Under the pieces are notes generated by a model. It did not search any database, was not told where the DNA came from, and saw only the letters and a list, made by a program, of their open reading frames with translations. From Phenylobacterium sp. (GTDB lineage: Bacteria > Pseudomonadota > Alphaproteobacteria > Caulobacterales > Caulobacteraceae): 64,000 nt of DNA. The DNA lies in assembly GCF_025351295.1 (NCBI RefSeq), contig NZ_JANXWD010000115.1, positions 51,666 to 115,665 of the forward strand, given 5' to 3'. This document shows, in pieces, positions 20,629 to 29,122 of the stretch. Every line of letters starts with the position of its first letter. The first letter of the stretch is position 1. Both the position numbers and the translations under genes were made by a program.

Positions 20629-21570
20629 ATGCTAGAGGTATATCGGCTCAAGTATACGAAGGCCCAGCTAGATGTCGTCCCGGACGATGAGCGGATGTTC
20701 ATCCTGAAAATGGGACAACTCGGGAACGAGATAAATCTCCTCAGGTTCCAAATGCTGGTTGCGATGAGGTCGGGTGGGAGTGAGATCCATAACGAGGCAA
20801 GCAACGCCCTCACTCTTATTAACGCGCGTTTCCTAGCTGGCCGCCTCTATGAGGGCTGGGTCTTATGCGGAGCGAACGTGGCGATGCTTAGGAAGTATAA
20901 ACGCGTTGCAGAGGCCAAGGCTGCGTGGCGTGAGATCAGCCGATATTTTTCGGGCGCGGGCGCGCCTATGGGCCAAAAAGCCGACAACAAGCGGCAGAGG
21001 CTCCTTACGTTGGCGCGGTTGGTGCAACTTGAGAGCGTTGACCTGCCGCCAGGAAGCGCGGGACTGGAGATGGCGCGTCGCGAGCTTAAGTCGGCCCCCG
21101 ACCTTTCCGCGAAGGATGCCATCAGGGCCCTACGCGCCGAGGCCGGAAAACTATCGACAGGCTACCAAAGCGTCATTGAGCGGCTGCGGCACAAGGTTGC
21201 GTTCCACAATGACGACGAGGCGGCAGGCGTCGCCTATGACGCCATGACCGCAGACGATGACCTATCCGATTTTCACACCTGCCACCGGGGCGCGGTGCTC
21301 TACGGCAGCGCCCAAACCCTCAATACGCTCATGATGATTTCGGTGACCGGAAACAAGGATCGGGCCGAGGCCGTGGATCGCATCATGGGCGAGATTCACC
21401 AAGTCGCCTCTCATTTCTACGATTACGTAGAGGCGGTCATGCAGAGCTTCTTTGAAAATTACATGCAAGAAGGGTTGGATGCGCTGGAAGACGGAAAGGT
21501 TGTCGTGGATGATGCGATCAAACTTAGCGATATAAAGCTCCAGTATTTTTGCCTTCCAGTGCGAGAGTAA
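20629..21570 (+). CDS. Hypothetical protein with HEPN-like Rx5H motif (island cargo B)
   Basis: ~313 aa; IERLRHKVAFHNDDEAA fits the R-x(4-6)-H pattern; 22 bp after cargo A, same strand. Confidence 0.7.
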   Translation: MLEVYRLKYTKAQLDVVPDDERMFILKMGQLGNEINLLRFQMLVAMRSGGSEIHNEASNALTLINARFLAGRLYEGWVLCGANVAMLRKYKRVAEAKAAWREISRYFSGAGAPMGQKADNKRQRLLTLARLVQLESVDLPPGSAGLEMARRELKSAPDLSAKDAIRALRAEAGKLSTGYQSVIERLRHKVAFHNDDEAAGVAYDAMTADDDLSDFHTCHRGAVLYGSAQTLNTLMMISVTGNKDRAEAVDRIMGEIHQVASHFYDYVEAVMQSFFENYMQEGLDALEDGKVVVDDAIKLSDIKLQYFCLPVRE

Positions 21571-21599
21571 ACTGAAAGCATATTTTTGATGTCCTGTCG

Positions 21600-22146
21600 C
21601 GAGGGGGTCCCTCTGATCGAAACAGCGCGGGTTACCCCGTATTGCGCCCTTGGCAACCTTCTCAGCGTCCGCCTCTCGCTTGCGGGAAGCCTGCTCCTGT
21701 CGCGCCTCAGCCTCCCAGCGTTCGCGGTCCTCAGCCCGTGCCTGCGCTGCAAGTTTACGTGCCGGGTCGAACTCCTCCGCTAGGCTCTCCCGCTCCCAGA
21801 ACTCGATGCTCTCGATGTCATGTTCGGTCATGGTGTGCGGGATGCGGAGAGGGCGGGGCGGGGCCTCTGCCATGGCCTTCCGGGCGGCCTCGAACTCTTA
21901 ATCTAGCTGCACCCACATTAAGGCGTGCAGCCTTCGCGCCTCTGTGGGGTTGTTCGTGCCAAGCGCCCGAACTTCCTCAGCTTTACCCTTGTAGTGGGGC
22001 ACCAGGGCGAGGGGTATCCGGCGACGGGTGGAGTACATCCCGCCAGCACGGCGGATCAGTCCAGTTGGCATGTCGTTATCCGCATCATGTGTTACAGACA
22101 CAGGCGGCTTCGACATTTCTAACTGACTGATTTTGTTACTTTCCAT
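21600..22146 (-). pseudogene. Tyrosine recombinase/phage integrase N-terminal remnant (DUF6538-like), nonsense-interrupted and truncated
   Basis: GLIRRAGGMYSTRRRIPLALVPHYKGKAEEVRALGTNNPTEARRLHALMWVQLD then TAA (21898-21900), continuing in the same frame EFEAARKAMAEAPPRP...; no catalytic R-HxxR-Y domain present. Confidence 0.75.
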
Positions 22147-22170
22147 TGGGTATCAAGGGCTTGTAACGCA

Positions 22171-22188
22171 GTGGCGCGAATGACGGGA
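22171..22188. repeat. Right 18-bp direct repeat GTGGCGCGAATGACGGGA (putative att)
   Basis: Identical to 19872-19889. Confidence 0.85.
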
Positions 22189-22309
22189 GGGGGTCCTTCA
22201 CGATGGCGCCGCCGAGGCCCTGTCGGCATCTCCGAGGCGCCCAGTCGATCCTTCTGAGCGGACCCCCTCACCCGCTTCGCGGGAGCTCCCCCGATGGGGA
22301 GCAACTGGG

Positions 22310-23470
22310 CTAGCGCGACTTGCTTCGCCGCTTGAGCAGGCCCTGCACCTGCTTCCGCGCGGCGCCGAGCAGCTTGCGCAGGCCCCCGAACCGTACCCCC
22401 ACCGTGTCCGCCATGGCCGCCCCGCGCTTTCCCATCGGCTCGGGCTTGCCGGTGGTCGAGTCGAGGGCGGTCTGGTGTTCGATCTCGGCGTTCAGTTCGG
22501 CGCCCACCAGGACCACCAGGACCGAGAACCAGACCCACAGCATGAAGCCGATCACCGCGCCCAGGGAGCCGTAGGTGGCGTCCAGGCTGGCCACATGGTT
22601 CAGGTACCAGGAGAAGCCGGCCGAGCCGGCCATCCACAGGGCCGCCGCCGCTGTCCCCCCGGGAACCACCCAGCGCCAGCGGGCCGGCTGGCGGGAGGGA
22701 CCGAACCGGTAGGTGGCGGAGACGGCGGCCGCGGCGACCGCGAACACCAGCGGCCAGCGCACGGCGATCAGCCAGTCGGTCCGCAGCCCCGCCGCCTCCA
22801 GCACGATCGGCGCCGCCACCAGGATCGCGCTGACCAGCATCAGGAAGACGATCAGCGCCGCCGTGAAGCCATAGGTCAGGGCGCTCAGCCGCACGAAACC
22901 GCGCTTCTCGGTCTCGTCATAGGCGATGTTCAGGCCGTCGAAGAGCGAGCGCATCCCGGCCGCCGCGCTCCACAGCGAGAGCAGCAGGCTGACCACGAAG
23001 GCCAGGGAGAGGCCGCCGGGCTTGCCGGTCGCCAGCCGCAGCATCTGCTCGCCGATCAGCTTGACCGCCTCGGGCGGAAACACCGCGGAGAGGTCCTTCA
23101 GCTGTTCCTCGACCGCCTTGACGTCGGCGATCAGGCCGTAGAGCGAGACGAACACCCCCAGGGCCGGAAACACCGCCAGCAGGGTGAAGTAGGTGACGCT
23201 GCCGGCCACCACGGTCAGGCGGTCCTGGTTCACCTCCTGCCAGGTGCGCCAGGCGATGTCGCGCCAGCCGCGCCAGGGGATGGCCCCCGGCCAGGCGGCG
23301 ACCCGGCCGCGGCCCGGCTCCTGGGCCTCGAAGGTCGCCGGCGCGGCCACGGTCTGGCGGCTCTGCCCTGGCTGCGGCTTGGGATCGACGCGCACGGGCT
23401 GGGGCGCGGGCGCCTTGGCCGGCCGCCGTCCCGGCGGATTTTTCGCGCGCGCCAAGCCAGAACCTCCCAA
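22310..23470 (-). CDS. YihY/BrkB family inner membrane protein
   Basis: WRDIAWRTWQEVNQDRLTVVAGSVTYFTLLAVFPALGVFVSLYGL...; BrkB signatures. Confidence 0.92.
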   Translation of the reverse strand: MGGSGLARAKNPPGRRPAKAPAPQPVRVDPKPQPGQSRQTVAAPATFEAQEPGRGRVAAWPGAIPWRGWRDIAWRTWQEVNQDRLTVVAGSVTYFTLLAVFPALGVFVSLYGLIADVKAVEEQLKDLSAVFPPEAVKLIGEQMLRLATGKPGGLSLAFVVSLLLSLWSAAAGMRSLFDGLNIAYDETEKRGFVRLSALTYGFTAALIVFLMLVSAILVAAPIVLEAAGLRTDWLIAVRWPLVFAVAAAAVSATYRFGPSRQPARWRWVVPGGTAAAALWMAGSAGFSWYLNHVASLDATYGSLGAVIGFMLWVWFSVLVVLVGAELNAEIEHQTALDSTTGKPEPMGKRGAAMADTVGVRFGGLRKLLGAARKQVQGLLKRRSKSR

Positions 23471-23553
23471 AGCCGCGCTTGGCGAAACCCCCCGCGCGGG
23501 CTCGCGTTCCGCCGCGCTTGTGAAGCGGCGCGGTTTGCGCCTAAAGCCCGACC

Positions 23554-24321
23554 ATGAACGGCCATGTCGCGGCGATCTTCCGCCATCCGGTGAAGGGCTT
23601 CACACCCGAGAGCCTGACCCATGTGGACCTCGCCCTCGGCGAGGGGTTCCCGCACGACCGCGCCTATGCGGTCGAGAACGGGCCGTCGGGCTACGACCCA
23701 GAGGCTCCGGCCTTCACGCCGAAGCACAAATTCACCGTGCTGGCCGCGATCCCCAGGGTGGCCGCCGCGCGCACGCGGCTGGACGACGCCTCCGGTGTGC
23801 TGACCGCGCAGGCCCCCGGCGCGCCCACCTTCGCCGGGCGGCTGGCGGAGCCCGAGGGGCGGGCGGGATTCGAGGCGTGGCTGACCGACCTGCTGGGCGA
23901 CGCGGCGCGCGGGCCGCTGAAGGTGGTCGACGCCCGCGGCGCCTTCCGCTTCACCGACCACCCGCTGGGCCAGGTGTCGATCGTCAACCTGGCCAGCGTC
24001 CGCGACCTGTCGCAGCGGATGGGCGTCGAGCTGGACCCGCTGCGGTTCCGCGCCAACCTCTATGTCGAGGGCTGGCCGGCCTGGGCCGAGAACGACTGGG
24101 CCGAGCTAGAGCTGATGGTGGGCTGGGCGCGCGCCAAGGTGTTCAAGCCCATCGTCCGCTGCGCCGCGACCGAGGTGGACCCCACCACGGCGGAGCGCGA
24201 CCTGGAGGTCGTCAAGGCCCTCTACGACAACTACGGCCACGTGTTCTGCGGGATCTACATCCGGATGACCACGGCCGGCCGGGTGGGCCTGGGCGACGCC
24301 GCGACCGAGCCGCAGCCGTGA
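23554..24321 (+). CDS. MOSC-domain protein
   Basis: IFRHPVKGFTPESLTHVDLALGEGFPHDRAYAVE...PIVRCAATEVDP. Confidence 0.88.
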   Translation: MNGHVAAIFRHPVKGFTPESLTHVDLALGEGFPHDRAYAVENGPSGYDPEAPAFTPKHKFTVLAAIPRVAAARTRLDDASGVLTAQAPGAPTFAGRLAEPEGRAGFEAWLTDLLGDAARGPLKVVDARGAFRFTDHPLGQVSIVNLASVRDLSQRMGVELDPLRFRANLYVEGWPAWAENDWAELELMVGWARAKVFKPIVRCAATEVDPTTAERDLEVVKALYDNYGHVFCGIYIRMTTAGRVGLGDAATEPQP

Positions 24322-25187
24322 GCCTGACCCTGGTCCAGGCCTGGAAGACCGCCAAGGCGCGGCTGGAGGCGGCCGGCATCGCCGGGCCGGTGATCGACGC
24401 GCGCCTGCTGGTCGAGGCCGCCGCCGAGGCCAGCCGCGCCGACATCATCACCGATTCCCAGCGCCTGCTGACCGAGGCGCAGGCCGCGACCCTGGAGGAC
24501 TATCTGGCGCGGCGCGAGCACCGCGAGCCGGTGAGCCACATCCTGGGCCGCAAGGGCTTCTGGAAGATCATGCTGAACGTCACGCCGGACGTGCTGACGC
24601 CGCGACCCGACACCGAGACGGTGGTGGAGTACGTGCTGCGCGACTTCCCGGAGCACGCGCCGTGGTCGATCCTGGACCTGGGCGTGGGGTCAGGGGCGAT
24701 CATCCTGGCGATCCTGGCCGAGCGGCCGGCGGCCAGGGGGCTGGGCATCGACATCTCCGAGGAGGCCCTGGCGGTGGCGCGCGACAACGCCGCGTCCCTG
24801 GGCCTGGCGGGACGGCTGGCGCTGATGCGCAGCGACTGGACGGCGCTGCTGGACGGCGACGCCTTCGACCTGGTGGTGTCCAATCCGCCCTACATCGCCA
24901 CTCATGTGATCGAGACCCTGGAGCCGGAAGTGCGGGTGCATGAACCGCGGCTGGCGCTGGAGGGCGGCGCCGACGGCCTGGACCACTATCGCACCCTGGC
25001 GCCGGAGATCCTGCGGGTGCTGAAACCCGGCGGGCAGTTCGCCGTGGAGATCGGCTACGACCAGAAGGACGCGGTCGAGGCGCTGTTCCGCGAGGCCGGG
25101 GCGTCGGGGGTGCATACCATGCGCGACCTCAGCGACCGGGACCGGGTTGTCGCAGGAATGAAAAAGCCCTTGGAAACCGCAGGCTGA
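24318..25187 (+). CDS. prmC: Peptide chain release factor N5-glutamine methyltransferase
   Basis: EPVSHILGRKGFWKI, LDLGVGSGAIILAIL, FDLVVSNPPYIATHVI (NPPY motif); GTG start 24318 overlaps the MOSC stop. Confidence 0.95.
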   Translation: MSLTLVQAWKTAKARLEAAGIAGPVIDARLLVEAAAEASRADIITDSQRLLTEAQAATLEDYLARREHREPVSHILGRKGFWKIMLNVTPDVLTPRPDTETVVEYVLRDFPEHAPWSILDLGVGSGAIILAILAERPAARGLGIDISEEALAVARDNAASLGLAGRLALMRSDWTALLDGDAFDLVVSNPPYIATHVIETLEPEVRVHEPRLALEGGADGLDHYRTLAPEILRVLKPGGQFAVEIGYDQKDAVEALFREAGASGVHTMRDLSDRDRVVAGMKKPLETAG

Positions 25188-25438
25188 CTCGCTACATCAG
25201 GTGACGTCTCCACCCAAATTCGTCGGTGTTGCAGGTAGATGCGTCTCCCCTCGGGGACGCCCGCCCGGCCCGACAGGCGCGACGCTTTCCTTCAAGCAGG
25301 CCTCGCGCTGATGAGCTTCCGGGCAGAAGACGGGGAACACTTACGCCTTCGCAGGAATGACCGGGCCCGACGCCCGAACCAGTTGAAGGCCAAGCCGCCG
25401 ATAGGGGCGCTCAGGAAAGACCGAACGGTTTCCAGAAT

Positions 25439-26551
25439 ATGAGAGATTTCAAGGGTATGAAACGCCAGCGCGGTCGCAATCGCGGCGGCGGCAGCGGGGG
25501 CGGCGGCGGCGGTGGGGGCAACACCAAGCCCACGCAGAACGCCAACCGGGCCTTCGATTCCAACGGCCCCGAAGGGGTCAAGGTGCGGGGCAACGCGCAG
25601 CACGTCTTCGAGAAGTACCAACAGCTGGCGCGGGACGCGAACGCCGCCGGCGACCGGGTCCTGGGCGAGAACTACCTGCAGCACGCCGAGCACTATTTCC
25701 GGCTGCTGCGGGCCATTCAGCCCAACCGCCCGGCCAGCGAGATCCTGGGGCGCGACCAGTTCGCCTCGGGCTACGACATCGATTTCGAGGACGAGAGCGG
25801 CCAGCCGCAGGGCGAGCCCTACGATCCGAACGCCATCGAGAACGGCGGCGACGGTCGCCAGGATGGCGGCGACCGCGGCCAGTGGCAGCGCGACGACCGG
25901 CCCCGGGACGAGCGGCAACGTGATGATCGTCCCCGCGATGATCGTCCCCGCGACGAGCGGCCTCGCGATGAGCGGCCTCGCGATGAGCGGCCGCGTGACG
26001 ATCGTCCGCGCGACGACCGGCCTCGCAACAACAACACCAGCAACAATAGCAACAACACGAGCAGCAACGACCGCTGGCGCGAGCGCGACAACCGCGACCG
26101 CAACCGCAATGACCGGCCGCGCGACGACCGGCCCCGTGACGACCGGCCCCGTGACGATCAGCCTCGCGCCGAACAGGCCCGTGCCGACCAGCCCCGGGCC
26201 GACCAGCTCCGCGCCGAGCAGCCCCGCGCGGAGAGCGCGGAGCCCCGCCGCGAGCGCTATGACCGCCAGGACCGCGGCGACCGCCCCGATCGGGCCGAAC
26301 GCCAGGACCGCGACCCGCTGGCCGTGGTGCAGCCGCAGGGCGATCCGCCGTCGCTGGAGCGCGGCCCGATGTTGCGCGACTCCGAGGGCGGCGCCAGCCA
26401 CGCACCGGCCTTCCTGCAGGCCCGTCCGGCCCCGGCCGCGCCGCCTGCCGCCGACGCCGGCGAGGAGAAGCCCAAGCCCCGCCGCCGGCGCGCCCCGCGC
26501 ACCTTCGAGGCCGGTGAAGGGGCCCCGCCGGCGGAATCCGAGGACGCCTGA
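25439..26551 (+). CDS. DUF4167 domain protein with long R/D-rich disordered repeat
   Basis: KVRGNAQHVFEKYQQLARDANAAGDRVLGENYLQHAEHYFRLLRA is DUF4167; then (DDRPR/DERPR)n. Confidence 0.9.
   Translation: MRDFKGMKRQRGRNRGGGSGGGGGGGGNTKPTQNANRAFDSNGPEGVKVRGNAQHVFEKYQQLARDANAAGDRVLGENYLQHAEHYFRLLRAIQPNRPASEILGRDQFASGYDIDFEDESGQPQGEPYDPNAIENGGDGRQDGGDRGQWQRDDRPRDERQRDDRPRDDRPRDERPRDERPRDERPRDDRPRDDRPRNNNTSNNSNNTSSNDRWRERDNRDRNRNDRPRDDRPRDDRPRDDQPRAEQARADQPRADQLRAEQPRAESAEPRRERYDRQDRGDRPDRAERQDRDPLAVVQPQGDPPSLERGPMLRDSEGGASHAPAFLQARPAPAAPPAADAGEEKPKPRRRRAPRTFEAGEGAPPAESEDA
25895..26160 (+). repeat. Coding 15-bp-type tandem repeats (RDDRP/RDERP)
   Basis: Repeated cgtgatgatcgtccc / cgcgatgagcggcct units. 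Confidence 0.8.
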
Positions 26552-26692
26552 TCGGCTGGCGGTCGGGTCGGGCTTCGACCCTTCCGATCGCCATCGACCC
26601 CCATCGTGGGGTTGCGGACCCGGACGCGGCGCACGACCTGCGGATCGGCGACGTCGGTTGCCGCATAGCCGGGATCGGAGTTAGCTGGGGCC

Positions 26693-27175
26693 ATGGAAGA
26701 CGTCTGCGACCACCATGCGCACCACGTGCACCACGGCCTGAAGGGCGGCGCCCTGGGCCGCGCGCTGGCTGACGCAGAGGCACGCTGCGCCCAGACCGAC
26801 GAACGGCTGACCGCGCCGCGCCGCCGCGTGCTGGAACTGCTGCTGGGGGCCAACGCCCCGCTCAAGGCCTATGACATCATCGCCGCCTTTGGCGACCGCG
26901 GCGAGCCGGCCAAGCCGCCGACCGTCTATCGTGCGCTGGAGTTCCTGGAGCGCCTGGGCTTCGCCCACCGCATCGAGAGCCTGAATGCCTTCGTGCCGTG
27001 CCGTATCGCCGGCGGGCACGCGGCGGCTTTCCTGATCTGCGACTGCTGCGGCGAGGCCGCCGAGTTCGAACCCGACCTGGGCGCCCAGTTCGCCGCCGCC
27101 CAGGCTACCGGCTACGTCGTCCGCGCGATCACCCTGGAAGCGCGCGGACTCTGCGCGGCCTGCCGGGCGGGGTGA
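26693..27175 (+). CDS. Fur-family regulator (Zur-like)
   Basis: RRRVLELLLGANAPLKAYDIIAAF...PPTVYRALEFLERLGFAHRIESLNAFV...CDCCG...CAACRAG. Confidence 0.9.
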   Translation: MEDVCDHHAHHVHHGLKGGALGRALADAEARCAQTDERLTAPRRRVLELLLGANAPLKAYDIIAAFGDRGEPAKPPTVYRALEFLERLGFAHRIESLNAFVPCRIAGGHAAAFLICDCCGEAAEFEPDLGAQFAAAQATGYVVRAITLEARGLCAACRAG

Positions 27176-27182
27176 TTGCCAT

Positions 27183-27320
27183 CCCTCCTCTTTAGGGGAG
27201 GCTGGATCGCGCCGCAGGCGCGAGACGGGTGGGCGTCACGCGATCAGGCTCCGAGCTTGAACCCGAGACCCCCACCCCGCTCGACGTCGTCGAGTCGGCC
27301 CTCCCCTGAAGAGGAGGGAT
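27183..27320. repeat. Palindromic intergenic repeat element (family A)
   Basis: CCCTCCTCTTTAGGGGAGG ... CCTCCCCTGAAGAGGAGGG inverted ends; shares GGCTCCGAGCTTGAACCCG core with 33121 element. Confidence 0.8.
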
Positions 27321-27325
27321 ATTCT

Positions 27326-28312
27326 TCACCAGAACACGTCGCGGACCACCTGGACGATCCGGCCGGAGTACTGGTCGATCAGCAGGGCGTCCTCTCCGAC
27401 CCGGACCCAATCGAAGCCGGGGGGCGCGTAGGGCAGGCCGAAGGTCCAGGGGTCGCCGAGGAAATACTCCGGGCCATACCAGCCGCGCGGCAGGAACTCG
27501 CCGAAACTCCAGGTGCGGGCATAGAAGCCGACCGGCGGCCGCCAGGCGTAGCGGTAGCGCTGCGAGCTGAAATAGACCGAGGGATAGCGGCCCCGCTCCC
27601 AGCGTTCGTGATCGCCCCGGCGGTCAAAATCGCGATGACCGTCGTCATGACGCCACTCGTTACGGCGGTCGTCGCCGCGCCGGTCCCCATCGCGCCGATC
27701 CCAGTCGCGCCGGTCGCCGTCATGCCGATCGCCGTCATGCCGATCGCCGTCGCGGCGGTCGAAATCGTGGCGATCCCAAGTCTGGCGATCACCGGCCTGG
27801 CGGGGGTCGTCGCGCCGGCCATCGCCGTGGTGGTCGTTGTCGCCGGTGTGGTCGCGGCGACCGTCGCCGCGGCGCGGATCTCCGCCGACCACCGGGGGCG
27901 TGTCGCGGCGCGCATCGCGGCCGCGGTCAGTCAGGGTCTGGCCGCCGGCGTTGGGCGTCCAGGGGCCCGGGCGGCCGACCGAGTCGCCGGGGCCGCGTCC
28001 AAGCGGGCCGCCGTCGCCGGCCTGGGCCCGCGGATCCACGGCGCGTGGATCGACCGCGCGGGGCTCCACTGCGCGGGGGGGCACAACGCGGGGGGCCTCG
28101 GGCGCACGGGCCGCGGCCGGGGCGACCGGCGCCTCGCGGACCCGCTGGCGACCGCCTTCGCCGTCGCGGTGCGCGCGGTCGTGGTCGTCCGCCCGGGAAG
28201 GCTGGTCGTCGCGCTGCGGCCGGTCCGGATCGCCGGGCTCGGCCAGCGCGGGGGCGGCCGAGGCCAGGAACACGACGGCCAGGGCCGTCATCGCCATCTT
28301 CATCTTCGTCAT
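27326..28312 (-). CDS. RcnB-family periplasmic protein with D/R/H-rich repeat
   Basis: Signal peptide, DRRDGDRHDGDRHDGDRRDWDRRDGD repeat, C-terminal RYRYAWRPPVGFYARTWSFGEFLPRGWYG...LIDQYSGRIVQVVRDVFW. Confidence 0.8.
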   Translation of the reverse strand: MTKMKMAMTALAVVFLASAAPALAEPGDPDRPQRDDQPSRADDHDRAHRDGEGGRQRVREAPVAPAAARAPEAPRVVPPRAVEPRAVDPRAVDPRAQAGDGGPLGRGPGDSVGRPGPWTPNAGGQTLTDRGRDARRDTPPVVGGDPRRGDGRRDHTGDNDHHGDGRRDDPRQAGDRQTWDRHDFDRRDGDRHDGDRHDGDRRDWDRRDGDRRGDDRRNEWRHDDGHRDFDRRGDHERWERGRYPSVYFSSQRYRYAWRPPVGFYARTWSFGEFLPRGWYGPEYFLGDPWTFGLPYAPPGFDWVRVGEDALLIDQYSGRIVQVVRDVFW

Positions 28313-28468
28313 CCGTGTTGGACCGCACGCCGGCCCGGTGGTCCCTCAATGTGAACGTGCGCAGGTCGCGGGTGAACCGAGCTTGAACGACGCAGCCGTT
28401 TCGACCAAGTCAGGCGAAGCGCCCAGCTTCGGCGAAGCGCCCGATCCGGCGAAAGGGGAGGCCATGGC

Positions 28469-29011
28469 ATGACGGCGACGCCCTTCGACATCCTGGGGTT
28501 CTGGACCAACGCCGGGCCCCGCCAGTGGTATGCCAAGAACGCACGCTTCGACGAGGCCATCCGCCTGAAGTTCGAACCCGTCCACCACCGCGCTGCGCAG
28601 GGGAATTACGACGCGTGGGCGGGGACGCCGGAGGGGACGCTGGCGCTGCTGATCCTGCTGGACCAGTTCCCGCGCAACCTGTTCCGCAATTCCGCCCACG
28701 CCTTCGCCACCGATCCCAAGGCCCGCGCCATCGCGCGCCCGGCCGCCGAGCGCGGCTGGCACCTGCAGGTGGAGCCGCCGATGCGGCAGTTCATGCTGAT
28801 GCCGTTCGAACACTCCGAGGACCTGGCCGACCAGGATTTCGGCCTGGCGCTGGCCGCCGACCTCGACGATCCCGAGGTGCTGAAGTGGATGAAGATCCAC
28901 CGCGACATCGTCGTGCGCTTCGGCCGCTTCCCGCACCGCAACGCCGCCCTGGCGCGGGTGACCACGCCGGAGGAGCGGGAATTCCTGGATGAGGGCGGGT
29001 TCGGCGGCTAG
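28469..29011 (+). CDS. DUF924 family protein
   Basis: ILGFWTNAGPRQWYAKNARFDEAIRLKFEP...LALLILLDQFPRNLFR...FMLMPFEHSEDLADQ. Confidence 0.92.
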   Translation: MTATPFDILGFWTNAGPRQWYAKNARFDEAIRLKFEPVHHRAAQGNYDAWAGTPEGTLALLILLDQFPRNLFRNSAHAFATDPKARAIARPAAERGWHLQVEPPMRQFMLMPFEHSEDLADQDFGLALAADLDDPEVLKWMKIHRDIVVRFGRFPHRNAALARVTTPEEREFLDEGGFGG

Positions 29012-29059
29012 AGCCTTTCCGGTTCATATGGAATCATTTGAACCGGACAAAAAGGCTCT
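29010..29059. repeat. Long hairpin repeat 1 (AGAGCCTTTCCGGTTCA...TGAACCGGACAAAAAGGCTCT)
   Basis: Inverted repeat ending in AGAGCC/GGCTCT, between convergent genes. Confidence 0.85.
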
Positions 29060-29072
29060 AAATCAAAAGCTT

Positions 29073-29122
29073 AGAGCACGACGGGCGCTTGAACCGGTAT
29101 CCACTTCAAGCTGTCGTGCTCT
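29073..29122. repeat. Long hairpin repeat 2 (AGAGCACGACgggcGCTTGAA...TTCAAGCTGTCGTGCTCT)
   Basis: Inverted repeat ending in AGAGCACGAC/GTCGTGCTCT, tandem with repeat 1. Confidence 0.85.

Larger units (their letters stand above)
19872..22188. mobile_element. Degenerate integrative mini-island between prfA and yihY
   Basis: Exact 18-bp direct repeats at both ends, visibly lower GC inside, two ORFan-like genes, and a broken tyrosine recombinase reading inward from the right repeat. Confidence 0.75.

Noticed and set aside
21262-21600. C-terminal half of the 203-aa minus strand ORF as integrase catalytic domain
   Set aside because: This half overlaps cargo gene B antisense and has no R..HxxR..Y tyrosine recombinase motifs; treated as read-through past the truncation.
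19872-22188. A tRNA or tmRNA gene at the island boundary
   Set aside because: The 18-bp repeat resembles a tRNA 3' end, but neither flank yields D-arm, anticodon arm or a TTC-containing T-loop on the minus strand.
25895-26160. Regular repeats in the DUF4167 gene as a possible CRISPR-like array
   Set aside because: Units are ~15 bp, contiguous without unique spacers, and in frame as RDDRP/RDERP; no cas genes nearby.
27379-27915. 178-aa and other overlapping ORFs inside the RcnB gene
   Set aside because: Alternative frames of a repetitive GC-rich gene; the 27326-28312 frame has signal peptide and conserved C-terminus.
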